A stretch of 64,000 bases of DNA, taken from Rhodothalassiaceae bacterium. Its GTDB lineage: Bacteria > Pseudomonadota > Alphaproteobacteria > Sphingomonadales > Rhodothalassiaceae. Under the pieces are notes generated by a model, which had not been told where the DNA came from, did not search any database, and saw nothing but the letters and a program-made list of their open reading frames with translations. The position numbers and the translations under genes were made by a program. Of this stretch, positions 1 to 8,301 are shown piece after piece (the first letter of the stretch is position 1; every line of letters starts with the position of its first letter). The DNA is taken from positions 2,119,381 to 2,183,380 of the forward strand of contig BPKC01000001.1 in assembly GCA_026004935.1 (NCBI GenBank). Reading direction: 5' to 3'.

Positions 1-832
1 CGAGCCAGCCTTCCGCGCAGGCCCTGGCCAGCGCGCGCACGCGGGCGATGAAGGCCTGGCGCTCGAGCACCGAGATCACGCCGCGGGCATCCAGCAGATT
101 GAACAGATGGCTCGCCTTGATGCACTGGTCGTAGGCCGGCAGCACGAGATCGCGCGCGAGCAGCGCCCGGCATTCGGCCTCGGCATCGGCGAAATGCCGG
201 CGCAGCATGTCGGTGTCGGCGGCCTCGAAATTGTAGGCGGAAAACTGCCGCTCGTTCTCGAGAAAGACGTCGCCGTAGGTCACCCCGCGGTCGTTGAAGG
301 CGAGATCGAAGACGTTGTCGATGCCCTGCACATACATTGCCAGCCGCTCGAGCCCGTAGGTCAGCTCGCCGGAGACCGGGCGGCAGTCGATCCCGCCCAC
401 CTGCTGGAAATAGGTGAACTGGGTGACCTCCATCCCGTCGCACCATACCTCCCAGCCGAGCCCCCAGGCGCCGAGCGTCGGGCTTTCCCAGTCGTCCTCG
501 ACGAAGCGGATGTCATGGGCGCGGGTGTCGATCCCGATCGCCTCCAGCGAGCGCAGATACAGATCCTGCATGTCGTCCGGCGAGGGTTTGAGGATCACCT
601 GGAACTGGTAATAGTGCTGCAGCCTGTTCGGATTCTCGCCGTAGCGCCCGTCGGTGGGCCGCCGGCAGGGCTGCACATAGGCGGCCCGCCACGGCCGCGG
701 CCCCAGGGAACGCAGGGTGGTGGCCGGGTGGAAGGTGCCCGCGCCCATCTCGACGTCATAGGGCTGGAGGATGACGCAGCCCTGCTCCGCCCAGTAGCGC
801 TGAAGGGTGAGAATCAGTGACTGGAAGTCCAT
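1..832 (-). CDS. glyQ: Glycyl-tRNA synthetase alpha subunit, 3' end cut by window edge
   Basis: Class II aminoacyl-tRNA synthetase catalytic subunit of the bacterial alpha2beta2 glycyl-tRNA synthetase; it charges tRNA-Gly in the cytoplasm. Reading the minus strand from the ATG at 832 gives 277 residues with no stop before the window edge. The start [19 protein letters not shown] is the family's usual N-terminus. The family segments [49 protein letters not shown] and [12 protein letters not shown] follow in order. The family is about 290-300 residues, so little is missing. glyS would be expected just outside the window. A hairpin with a U-tract on the same strand (986-1019) separates it from anything upstream. 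Confidence 0.97.
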   Translation of the reverse strand, partial: MDFQSLILTLQRYWAEQGCVILQPYDVEMGAGTFHPATTLRSLGPRPWRAAYVQPCRRPTDGRYGENPNRLQHYYQFQVILKPSPDDMQDLYLRSLEAIGIDTRAHDIRFVEDDWESPTLGAWGLGWEVWCDGMEVTQFTYFQQVGGIDCRPVSGELTYGLERLAMYVQGIDNVFDLAFNDRGVTYGDVFLENERQFSAYNFEAADTDMLRRHFADAEAECRALLARDLVLPAYDQCIKASHLFNLLDARGVISVLERQAFIARVRALARACAEGWL

Positions 833-985
833 CGCGCCCGCTCTGCCCGCCTCGCCCGAACGTGGTCTTGTGCGCGATCGCGCGCGCCGGGCCTCAAGGT
901 GGGCCGAGCTTTAGGCAAGCGCCCCGTCGCCGGTCAAGTGCGCGCACGGGCGGGCCGGCGGGCCCGAAGGAGATGCCGCGGCCAA

Positions 986-1019
986 AAAAGAGGGTGTTGC
1001 GGAGGGATCCGGAACACCC
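986..1019 (-). terminator. Probable intrinsic terminator on the minus strand
   Basis: GGGTGTT (992-998) and AACACCC (1013-1019) form a stem that continues inward with one mismatch (GCGG against CCGG). Read on the minus strand the hairpin is followed by CTCTTTTTT, the arrangement of a Rho-independent terminator. It lies between the divergent glyQ and cobB genes, so it would stop antisense transcripts crossing cobB before they enter glyQ. Confidence 0.55.
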
Positions 1020-1146
1020 CAAGTTCAGGGAGGAAACACGCATGCAAGCGGGAAGGCACATCGACCGCCGGCTGGAGACCGAAGGTCTCGTGATTCGCCT
1101 GCATGCCGATTCATAGCACGGGAATATTAACGGGGGATTACCGCCC

Positions 1147-1860
1147 ATGGCGAAATTCGAACGGATCGTCGTGTTGACGGGTGCCGGCATCTCCGCGGAG
1201 TCGGGGCTTTCCACCTTCCGCGACGAAGGAGGGCTGTGGGCGAAGCACCGCATCGAGGACGTCGCGACCCCCGAGGCCTTCCTGCGCAACCCGGAGCTCG
1301 TGCAGAACTTCTACAATGCGCGCCGCGCCCAGCTGAAATCCGTGGAGCCCAACGCGGCGCACCGGGCGCTCGCGGAACTCGAGGCGGCATATCCGGGCCG
1401 CGTGACGGTGATCACCCAGAATGTGGACGATCTCCACGAACGCGCCGGCTCGCGCCGGGTGATCCACATGCACGGGGAGCTGAAGAAGGCGCGCTGTCTG
1501 GCCTGCGACACCGCCTCGCCGTGGGAAGAAGACATCCGCCCGGACAGCCGCTGTCCGGCCTGCGGGGCCGGCGGACGGCTGCGGCCGCACGTCGTGTGGT
1601 TCGGGGAGATCCCGCTTCATCTCGACGAGATCGACCGCGAGCTCGGCAGCTGCGACCTTTTCGTGTCGATCGGGACCTCGGGCGCCGTGTATCCGGCGGC
1701 CGGCTTCGTGACCCAGGTGCGCGCGCTGGGCCGGGCGCATACGGTCGAGCTCAATCTCGAGCCCTCGGCCGGCTCGCACTTCTTTCACGAGGCGCGTCAC
1801 GGCCCGGCGACGCAGCTCGTGCCGGCCTTCGTCGAGGAACTGCTGAACGGGGCGGGGTGA
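1147..1860 (+). CDS. cobB: NAD-dependent protein deacylase (sirtuin)
   Basis: Removes acyl groups from protein lysines using NAD+, in the cytoplasm. At 237 residues it has the full bacterial sirtuin layout: NAD-binding GAGISAESGLSTFR at residues 12-25, TQNVDDLHERAG at 90-101, catalytic His in HMHG (107-110), and a zinc site of two CxxC pairs (Cys117/120 and Cys136/139). Residues Tyr56 and Arg59 (YxxR) match the class III signature that binds succinyl or malonyl groups, so desuccinylation is likely as well as deacetylation; that is an inference from the family. It is transcribed alone, with 15 bases to the convergent stop of the next gene. Confidence 0.95.
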   Translation: MAKFERIVVLTGAGISAESGLSTFRDEGGLWAKHRIEDVATPEAFLRNPELVQNFYNARRAQLKSVEPNAAHRALAELEAAYPGRVTVITQNVDDLHERAGSRRVIHMHGELKKARCLACDTASPWEEDIRPDSRCPACGAGGRLRPHVVWFGEIPLHLDEIDRELGSCDLFVSIGTSGAVYPAAGFVTQVRALGRAHTVELNLEPSAGSHFFHEARHGPATQLVPAFVEELLNGAG

Positions 1861-1875
1861 GCCCGGGCGGACGGC

Positions 1876-2514
1876 TCAGGCCGTGCCGGCCGATTCGCCC
1901 GCCTCGGGCGCCGCATCCGCCGCCGGCTCCGCCGGGCCGCCTTCGGAGACCATCTCGCCGCCCGCCTCCTTCGCCTCGCGGGCCCTGCGCCGCTCCTCGC
2001 GGGCGCGCGCCTCGGCGACGGCCTGGTCCAGCTCGTCCTGCCGGCACAGCCCGAGCTGCACGGGATCGCGCGGCTGGATCTGGGCCATCTGACGATGGGT
2101 CTTGTTGCGGATGGCCTGGATCGTGGGCCGCGTCGTGCCCACCAGCCGGCAGATCTGGGCATCCGAGAGCTCGGGATGATGCTTGACGAGCCAGGCGATG
2201 GCGTCCGGCTTGTCCTGCCGGCGCGAGACGGGGGTATAGCGCGGCCCCTTGGTGCGCGAGGGCGGAATGATGGCGTCCGCGTTCATCTTCAGCCGCGCGT
2301 CGGGATCGGCCTCGCAGCGGCGGATCTCCTCCCAGGTCAGCTCGCCGCTCGCGACCGGATCGACCCCGACGATGTGCGCCCCCACCGTGCCGTCGGCGAT
2401 GCCCTGCACCTCGAGCTCGTGCAGACCGCAGAAATCCGCGATCTGCTTGAAGGTGAGCGTGGTGTTGTCGATCAGCCACACGGCCGTGGCCACGGGCATC
2501 AGGGGTTGCGCCAT
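1876..2514 (-). CDS. trcR: DUF1013 cell-cycle transcriptional regulator (TrcR family)
   Basis: A 212-residue protein of the alphaproteobacterial DUF1013 family, annotated as the cell-cycle regulator TrcR. Residues 1-60 (MPVATAVWLIDNTTLTFKQI onward) form the conserved N-terminal block with a GLHELEVQGIADG helix. A second HTH-like stretch (SDAQICRLVGTTRPTIQAIR) lies at about 135-155. The C-terminus is low-complexity, rich in Ala and Glu, as usual. It is a presumed DNA-binding protein of the cytoplasm. The ABC transporter genes lie upstream on the same strand, 130 bases away. Its target genes cannot be read from the sequence. Confidence 0.88.
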   Translation of the reverse strand: MAQPLMPVATAVWLIDNTTLTFKQIADFCGLHELEVQGIADGTVGAHIVGVDPVASGELTWEEIRRCEADPDARLKMNADAIIPPSRTKGPRYTPVSRRQDKPDAIAWLVKHHPELSDAQICRLVGTTRPTIQAIRNKTHRQMAQIQPRDPVQLGLCRQDELDQAVAEARAREERRRAREAKEAGGEMVSEGGPAEPAADAAPEAGESAGTA

Positions 2515-2644
2515 CTCGTCATGCTCCCGTCAGAACGTCTGGTGCGCGGATCACGCCCGGCCCCGGCACTAGCCGAGGCCGCCTCCCGCCGTCAATGTGG
2601 CGAGGCGGGCGTCCGGCCGCAAGGCGCGCCGCCGTCCTTTGCGC

Positions 2645-3832
2645 CTACTGGGCGCGGAAGGCCGCGGTGACCGGCACGCGCGCGGCCCGGATCCCGGGGA
2701 AGATGCCGCCCAGCAGGCCGATCGCGATCGCGAGCACCACGCCCGAGGCCACCGCCGCCGGGGTCAGATGGAAGCTGAAGACGACCTGGGTGAAGCTGCC
2801 GCCGAGCGTGGAGCCCGTGCGGCCCTCGAACAGAAAATAGGCGCCGAGGCTGCCCACAAGGCCGCCGAGCGCCGCCAGCACCAGCGATTCGAGCATCGTG
2901 CCGACGAAGGCGGCAAAGCCCGAAAAGCCGATCGCGCGCAACGTCGCGATCTCGCGCATGCGCGCGGCCACCGCCGCATACATCGTGTTGAGCGCACCGG
3001 CGAGCGCGCCGATCGTCATGATGATCGCCGTGGGCCAGCCGAACCAGCGGATCAGGAGAACTGTGCCTTCGGCCAGCCGCGCCAGATATTCCTTTTCGCT
3101 CTGGGCCTTGAGTTTGAGGCGGGGATCCGCGTCGAGCCACGCGTTCAGCCTGGGAAGATCGGCCGGCGATTCGAGCTTGATGCGCACCGCCTGGACGCTG
3201 CCACCGCGGTTGAACCGGCTCTGGATCGTGGCAAGATCCCCCCACAGCTCGGACTCGAAGACGTTGCCGCCGGTCTCGAAGATCCCGACCAGCCGCCAGC
3301 TCTGGCTGCCAAAGCGGATCTCCTTGCCGAGCTCCAGGCCCTCCACGCTCGCCAGCAGGGCGCGGCCGGCGATGATCTCGTTGCGCCCGGTCTCGAACAT
3401 GCGCCCGGCGACGAGCCGGAAATTGTCCCTGAGCTCGGCGGCGATCGGCCGCACGCCCCTGAGCGGCACGTTGACCGGCGTGCCCGTGCGCTTCTTCGTG
3501 CCGTCGACGATGACATAGAGCTCGGGCGAGATCAGGGCCCGGCCCTCGGCATCGCGCGCGGCATAGGGCGCGCCCTCGATCAGCCGCAGCTGGTCGCGGG
3601 TGATCACGCTGTTGAGCTCGGACTGGGATCCCGGGCGCATGACGACCGCGACATCCGCGGCGCCGGCGCCGGCCACCGTGCGCTCGAAGCCGTCCGCCAT
3701 GGCGAGAAAGGCCAGCAGCACGCCGACGACGATCGCGCTCGCCAGCAGGGTGGTCAGCGCCATGCCCGGCCGGCGCGGCAGCGAGCGGATGTTGATCCGG
3801 GCGACGGCCAGAATCTGGCGGATGATGCGCAT
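2645..3832 (-). CDS. ABC transporter permease, FtsX/MacB type (second of a pair)
   Basis: Integral membrane subunit of a DevC/MacB-type ABC exporter. The start MRIIRQILAVARINIRSLPR (ATG at 3832) overlaps the stop of the preceding permease by one base (TGATG), so translation is probably coupled. The protein of about 395 residues has one N-terminal membrane helix, a large periplasmic MacB-like domain, and three C-terminal helices around EIATLRAIGFSGFAAFVG, the FtsX-domain coupling helix. The C-terminus ends with FPGIRAARVPVTAAFRAQ, as in the family. Earlier in-frame starts are poor and lie inside the upstream gene. It acts with the other permease, the ATPase and the HlyD-type protein upstream. 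Confidence 0.9.
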   Translation of the reverse strand: MRIIRQILAVARINIRSLPRRPGMALTTLLASAIVVGVLLAFLAMADGFERTVAGAGAADVAVVMRPGSQSELNSVITRDQLRLIEGAPYAARDAEGRALISPELYVIVDGTKKRTGTPVNVPLRGVRPIAAELRDNFRLVAGRMFETGRNEIIAGRALLASVEGLELGKEIRFGSQSWRLVGIFETGGNVFESELWGDLATIQSRFNRGGSVQAVRIKLESPADLPRLNAWLDADPRLKLKAQSEKEYLARLAEGTVLLIRWFGWPTAIIMTIGALAGALNTMYAAVAARMREIATLRAIGFSGFAAFVGTMLESLVLAALGGLVGSLGAYFLFEGRTGSTLGGSFTQVVFSFHLTPAAVASGVVLAIAIGLLGGIFPGIRAARVPVTAAFRAQ

Positions 3833-5001
3833 CAGAGATTCCTCCACGACAGGCCCTCGACGATCTTCACCCGCATCGCCGTCCAGGCCGGCGGCAGCCC
3901 CGTGAGCACCGCCAGCGCGAGCATCCACAGCGCGGCTTCAAGCCAGATCCCCCCCGACATCACCAGCGGCGGCAGATACTGGCCGAGCGCCTCGCTCGCG
4001 CCCTTCACGAAGCCGGCCGAGACCGCCATGCCCGCAAGCCCGCCGCCGAAGGCGATCACCGCCGCCTCCCAGACCACCATCCGGAACACCTCGTCGGGCC
4101 GGAAGCCCAGCGTGCGCAGCACCGCGATCTCGCGCGTGCGCTCGCGCACCGCCAGCATCATCGTCGTCCCCGCAATCATCAGGATCGTGAACATCGCCGC
4201 GCCCACCACCGAGGTGATGATCAGGCCGATGTCCCCGAACATCTCGAGGAAGGCCTTGGAGAAGGCGGCCTCCGTGTCCGTGCGGGTGCGGAAGGGCGAA
4301 TTTTCGAACATCTGATCGATTGCGCGCGCGACCTGTTCGTTCACATCGGCCGAGGTCGTGCGGATGATTGCCCAGCCGAAGGTGTCGCGCGCGAAGCTGC
4401 GCCCCTCGTTGAGGTAGGTCCAGTGCATGAGCATGTAGCCGGTATCGACCCGGGGATCGTCCGCGTCGAAGATGCCGGCGACATTGACCTCCCAGGTCTT
4501 CTCGCCGGTGTCCCGCCGGATCCAGATCTGGCTCTTGATCGGAATGCGGTCGCCGACCTTCCAGCCGTAGCGCTGCGCCAGCTTGCGGCCGATCAGCGCG
4601 CCCTGGCGGTCGGCTTGAGCCAGCGTTCGCGGTCCTCTCTCGCTGACCTTGAGCTCGGGATAGACGCGCAGGTAGCTTTCCGGATCCACGGCGAAGGCGA
4701 CGAAGACCTCGCGCTCGTCGCGCCAGTAGGCGCCGATCCAGTCCGCCCAGGTGACGTCCTTGACGCCCTCCACCCTGCGGATGCGGTCGATGTAGGAGAT
4801 CGGCAGCGGCTGGGTGAAGTTCACCTTGTTGATGACGACGAGGCGGTCGGCCGCCGCCAGATCGCTGCCGGAGTTGAGGGCGGTCTCCACCGTCTTGAGC
4901 AGCCCGAACAGCAGGAAGGCCGTGAGCACGGCGATCACGGTCAGCGTCGTGCGCAGCGGCTTGCGCGTCAGATTGCGCCGGATCAGCGTGCCGCGGGTCA
5001 T
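3832..5001 (-). CDS. ABC transporter permease, FtsX/MacB type (first of a pair)
   Basis: Starts most plausibly at the ATG at 5001 (MTRGTLIRRNLTRKPLRTT), the classic N-terminus of this permease class; the 27 residues upstream in frame belong to the end of the ATPase. About 389 residues: one N-terminal helix near 20-40, a periplasmic domain, then three helices with REIAVLRTLGFRPDEVFRMV as the coupling segment. It forms a heterodimeric permease with the next gene. The family exports lipids, peptides or macrolide-like compounds, but the substrate cannot be told from the sequence. Confidence 0.9.
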   Translation of the reverse strand: MTRGTLIRRNLTRKPLRTTLTVIAVLTAFLLFGLLKTVETALNSGSDLAAADRLVVINKVNFTQPLPISYIDRIRRVEGVKDVTWADWIGAYWRDEREVFVAFAVDPESYLRVYPELKVSERGPRTLAQADRQGALIGRKLAQRYGWKVGDRIPIKSQIWIRRDTGEKTWEVNVAGIFDADDPRVDTGYMLMHWTYLNEGRSFARDTFGWAIIRTTSADVNEQVARAIDQMFENSPFRTRTDTEAAFSKAFLEMFGDIGLIITSVVGAAMFTILMIAGTTMMLAVRERTREIAVLRTLGFRPDEVFRMVVWEAAVIAFGGGLAGMAVSAGFVKGASEALGQYLPPLVMSGGIWLEAALWMLALAVLTGLPPAWTAMRVKIVEGLSWRNL

Positions 5002-5689
5002 GAGAGCGAGCTCCGCCTCCACGAACACGCCCTTGTCCAGAGTGCAGCACGCGGCCCGCGAAGCGCGCGGCCTCCGGGTCATGGGTGACCATGACGATGG
5101 TCTTGCCGAAGTCGCGGTTCAGCATCTGGAGGAGCTCGAGGATCTCCTGGGCCGTCGCGCGGTCGAGATCGCCGGTCGGCTCGTCGGCGAGCAGCAGCTT
5201 CGGGTCCGAGACGATGGCGCGCGCGATCGCCACGCGCTGCTGCTGGCCGCCGGAAAGCTCGTCGGGGGTGTGCTTCGCCCGGTCCGCGATGCCGACGAGC
5301 TCGAGCGCGGCCATGACCCGCCTGCGGCGCTCGGCGCGCGACAGCTTCGTCAGCAGCAGCGGCAGCTCGACGTTCTCGGCCGCCGAGAGCACCGGCATCA
5401 GATTGTAGAACTGGAAGATGAAGCCGATGTTCGCGGCCCGCCAGCGCGCGAGCCGGCCCTCGGAGAGCGCCGCGATGTTCTGGCCGGCGATGATGATCTC
5501 GCCCGCGCTCGGCCGGTCGATGCCGCCGAGCAGATTGAGCAGCGTGGTCTTGCCGGAGCCCGACGGCCCCATGATCGCAAGAAAGGCGCCCTCCTCGATC
5601 TCCATGTCGAGGTCCTTGAAGATCGTGATGGCCTGGGGGCCCTTGCGGTAGACCTTCGAGATCTTCCTCAGCTCGGCGATCGCCGTCAT
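5002..5689 (-). CDS. ABC transporter ATP-binding protein (LolD/MacB type), frameshifted near its 3' end
   Basis: ATPase of the exporter encoded by the neighbouring permeases. From the ATG at 5689 ([18 protein letters not shown]) the protein shows Walker [10 protein letters not shown], the Q-loop [12 protein letters not shown], signature [14 protein letters not shown], Walker [13 protein letters not shown] and the switch His in [10 protein letters not shown]. At about 5041 an extra base breaks the frame. Before it the protein reads RVLH; after it the other frame supplies [13 protein letters not shown], the usual family ending. Without correction the ORF runs to 3938 as nonsense over the permease. 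With the single base removed it would join the permease in frame without a stop. Either a sequencing error or a real lesion explains this. Confidence 0.85.
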
Positions 5690-5747
5690 GCCTGCCGTCC
5701 TCTCCTCGCCATGCGCCGGAACCGTGGCCCGGTCGCGCCGTCCGTGC

Positions 5748-6820
5748 TCAACCCTCGTAGAAGGCGACGTTGACGCCCATCTCGGGCAGGATGCGCGCAT
5801 CGCGCTCGTCCAGCCCCACGCGCACCTTCACCGTCGCCTTCGAGCGGTCCGCGGTGGGGATCACCGCGATCACATGCGCCGGGATCGCCCAGTCCGGATA
5901 GGCGTCGAGACGCGCCTCGGCGCGCATGCCCGGCCTGATGCGGGCGATGTAGCTTTCGGCGACGTCCACCTCGACCTCGAGGCTCGCCCATATCCACGAT
6001 GGTGCAGATGCCGGTGCGGGTGAAGCCGCCGCCGGCGGACACGGGCGAGACGATCTCGCCCGGCTGGGCCGCCTTGTTGACGACGACACCGGCAAATGGC
6101 GCGCGGATGACGTGCTTGTCCACCCGCTCGCGGGCATCCGCCACCTGCTCCTCGGCGACATCGCACCTGCGCGCGGGCGGCCGCGAGCTCGCCCTCCAGG
6201 CGCTGGACCTCGGCCTCGGCGCGGGTGACGTCGGCTTCCGGCGCAAAGCCCTGGGCGTTGAGCGCCCGCTTGCGGGCGAGATCGCGCCGCGCCTCGCCCA
6301 GCTGGGCCTCGAGCGCGTCCACGCGGGCGCGCGCGGCCGCGGCCTGCGCCTCGGCCAGCTTGAGCGCCGTGCGCGCCAGGGTGTCGTCGAGATGCGCCAC
6401 CACCTCGCCTTCCGCGACCTCCTGGCCTTCCTCGACCAGAATGTCGACGAGCCGTCCCGTGATCTCGGCGGAGACCGTCGCCATCCGCCGGGCGACGACA
6501 TAGCCCGAGGCGTTGAGGATCGGCGCCGGACCGGACGACGGGGATGAGGGTGCTTCCGCCGCGTCACCGGAAGCGGCCGGCGATGCCGCCGGCGCGCTTG
6601 CGGTGGCGGGCTCGGGCTCGGCCGTGCCCGACCGCTCCGCGGACGGCGCCGCAGCGAACCTGCCCGCCGCGAACCATCCGGCCGCCACCCCGATCGCCAG
6701 GGCGAGCAGCACCGCGCCGATGACCAGAGCCCGCGACGGCGGCCCGCCGCCCGGATCACCGGTATCGCGGGCGCCCTCGTCTATCCGCAGGCTCTCGAGG
6801 AGAGTCTTCCTGTCGGCCAT
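5748..6820 (-). pseudogene. HlyD/RND-type periplasmic adaptor, two frameshifts
   Basis: Membrane-fusion (adaptor) subunit that would link the ABC exporter to the periplasm or outer membrane. From the ATG at 6820, residues 30-55 form a membrane anchor (ALVIGAVLLALAIGVAAGWF), followed by a Pro/Ala/Ser linker, the lipoyl half ILNASGYVVARRMATVSAEI and a coiled-coil hairpin. The frame is lost near 6163; the matching continuation (DVAEEQVADARERVDKHVIR, APFAGVVVNKAAQPGEIVSP) is in the next frame. It is lost again near 5987, where SLEVEVDVAESYIARIRPGM onward is in the third frame and ends at 5748. Together the three pieces give a normal adaptor of about 355 residues. Two indels could mean decay or poor base calls. 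Confidence 0.82.
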
Positions 6821-7065
6821 GGGGTCCTCGCCGTCGCTACATCGTTATCGGGCGTGCGGGCATGCCCGCGCGCCCTCTTGTGTGGCCATTATCACGCCGC
6901 CCTCGCGCCATCGCAAGCCCTTCCGCCGACCACCGCGCCGACCTCCCCCGACCGGCCGTCCGGATGGCCTCCCTTCTCCCGCACGCCGCGGCGCGCTTCC
7001 CGATCCTCTTCCGCCACCCGCAACAGCCCTTCCCGGCGTCTCCATCACGACGCAATCGCCAACGA

Positions 7066-7082
7066 ACTTTGTGTCGCAAAGT
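7066..7082. promoter_or_regulatory. 17-bp palindrome upstream of the export operon
   Basis: ACTTTG (7066-7071) and CAAAGT (7077-7082) are perfect inverted arms around TGTCG. The element lies in the 359-base gap between the oxidoreductase stop (7180) and the adaptor start (6820), both on the minus strand, and in its most AT-rich part. The size and symmetry fit a MarR- or TetR-type dimer operator. Nothing else convincing was seen in this gap; short ORFs there lack coding character. Confidence 0.4.
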
Positions 7083-7179
7083 ATTCCATGCAACGGTGTT
7101 CGCTGTCAAGCTCCCCTCCCCTCGCGAGCCATCGCGCGGACCGCGCCGCAGCCGCAAGCGTTGCCGCTCATCCGCCGCC

Positions 7180-8197
7180 TCAGGACTGCGCCAGCGTCGC
7201 CCCGAAGGCCGTCACCAGCAGGATCTTGCCGACATGAGCGCTCTCCTCCATGCGGCGGTGCGCGTCCGCCGCCCGCTCCAGCGGCAGGCGCGAGTCGATC
7301 ACCGGCCGCACCCGCCCCTCGGCGATGAGCGGCCAGACGTACCGCTCGACCTCCTCGGCGAGCGCCGCCTTGAAGGCGAGCGGGCGGGAACGCAGGGTCG
7401 AGCCCGTCAGCGTCAGCCGCCTCAGCATGACCGGCATCATGTTGAGCTCCACCTTCGGTCCCTTCAGAAAGGCGATCGAGACATGCCGGCCGTCTTCCGC
7501 CAGCACGGCGATATTGCGGGGGACGTAGTCGCCGCCCACCATGTCCAGCACGACATCGACGCCGCGCCCGCCCGTGATCTCCCTCGTCACGCGGGCCACG
7601 AAATCCTCCGTGCGGTAGTTGATGGCGGCATCCGCCCCGAGTTCCTCGCAGAAGCGGCATTTCTCGTCGCTGCCGGCGGTGACGATCACATGCGCATCGA
7701 AGGCCCTCGCGAGCTGGATGGCGGTCGTGCCGATGCCGGACGCGCCACCATGGACCAGCAGCCACTCGCCGCCGTCCAGATACGCCCGCTCGAAGACGTT
7801 GGACCACACGGTGAACACGGTCTCGGGCAGGCCCGCGGCATCCACGAGCGGGATCCCCCGCGGCGCGGGAAGAGTCGTCGCCTCGGGCGCCGATGCGTAT
7901 CTCCGCATAGCCGCCGCCGGCCAGCAGCGCCACCACGGCATCCCCCGGCCGGTAGCGCGTCACCCCCTCGCCCACCGCATCGACGATGCCCGAGACCTCG
8001 AGCCCCGGCAGGTCGCTCGCGCCCGGCGGCGGCGGATACATCCCCATCCGCTGGAAGACGTCCGGCCGGTTCACCCCGGCGGCGGCCACCCGGATTCTGA
8101 GCTCGCCGGGCCCGGGCTCGGGGACGGGAAGTTCTATGACCTCCAGCACCTCCGGCCCGCCGGGTTCGCGGATCGCGATCGCCTTCATGGATGACAC
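7180..8197 (-). pseudogene. NAD(P)H:quinone oxidoreductase (MDR family), one frameshift
   Basis: Zinc-free medium-chain dehydrogenase/reductase of the QOR (PIG3-like) type, reducing quinones with NADPH. The first frame from 8197 (or the ATG at 8188, MKAIAIREPGGPEVLEV) covers the GroES-like half up to LLAGGGYAEIRIGA. At about 7886, within a run of three Gs on the plus strand, the frame breaks. The rest (ETVFTVWSNVFERAYLDGG, then the Rossmann segment LLVHGGASGIGTTAIQLARA and ELGADAAINYRTEDF) is in another frame and ends at 7180. Removing one base restores a normal protein of about 335 residues. It diverges from the Ste24-type protease gene. Confidence 0.85.
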
Positions 8198-8301
8198 CCG
8201 TTTCCTCCCTGTTGATTACCATCCAGATTGGCGGCTAGGCTCGGCCCTGACAAGCCTTCGGCAAGCGAACCGCCGGAGCGGACCGGGGAGGGGATCACGC
8301 G

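Noticed and set aside
3938-5689. A 583-residue ATPase fusion protein reading through into the permease region
   Set aside because: After residue 216 the sequence is antisense-like nonsense overlapping the permease in another frame; the frame was lost at about 5041.
6837-7157. Short minus-strand ORFs in the gap before the adaptor gene
   Set aside because: Arg/Gly-rich, no ribosome site, no recognisable segments, overlapping in several frames; typical of GC-rich non-coding DNA.
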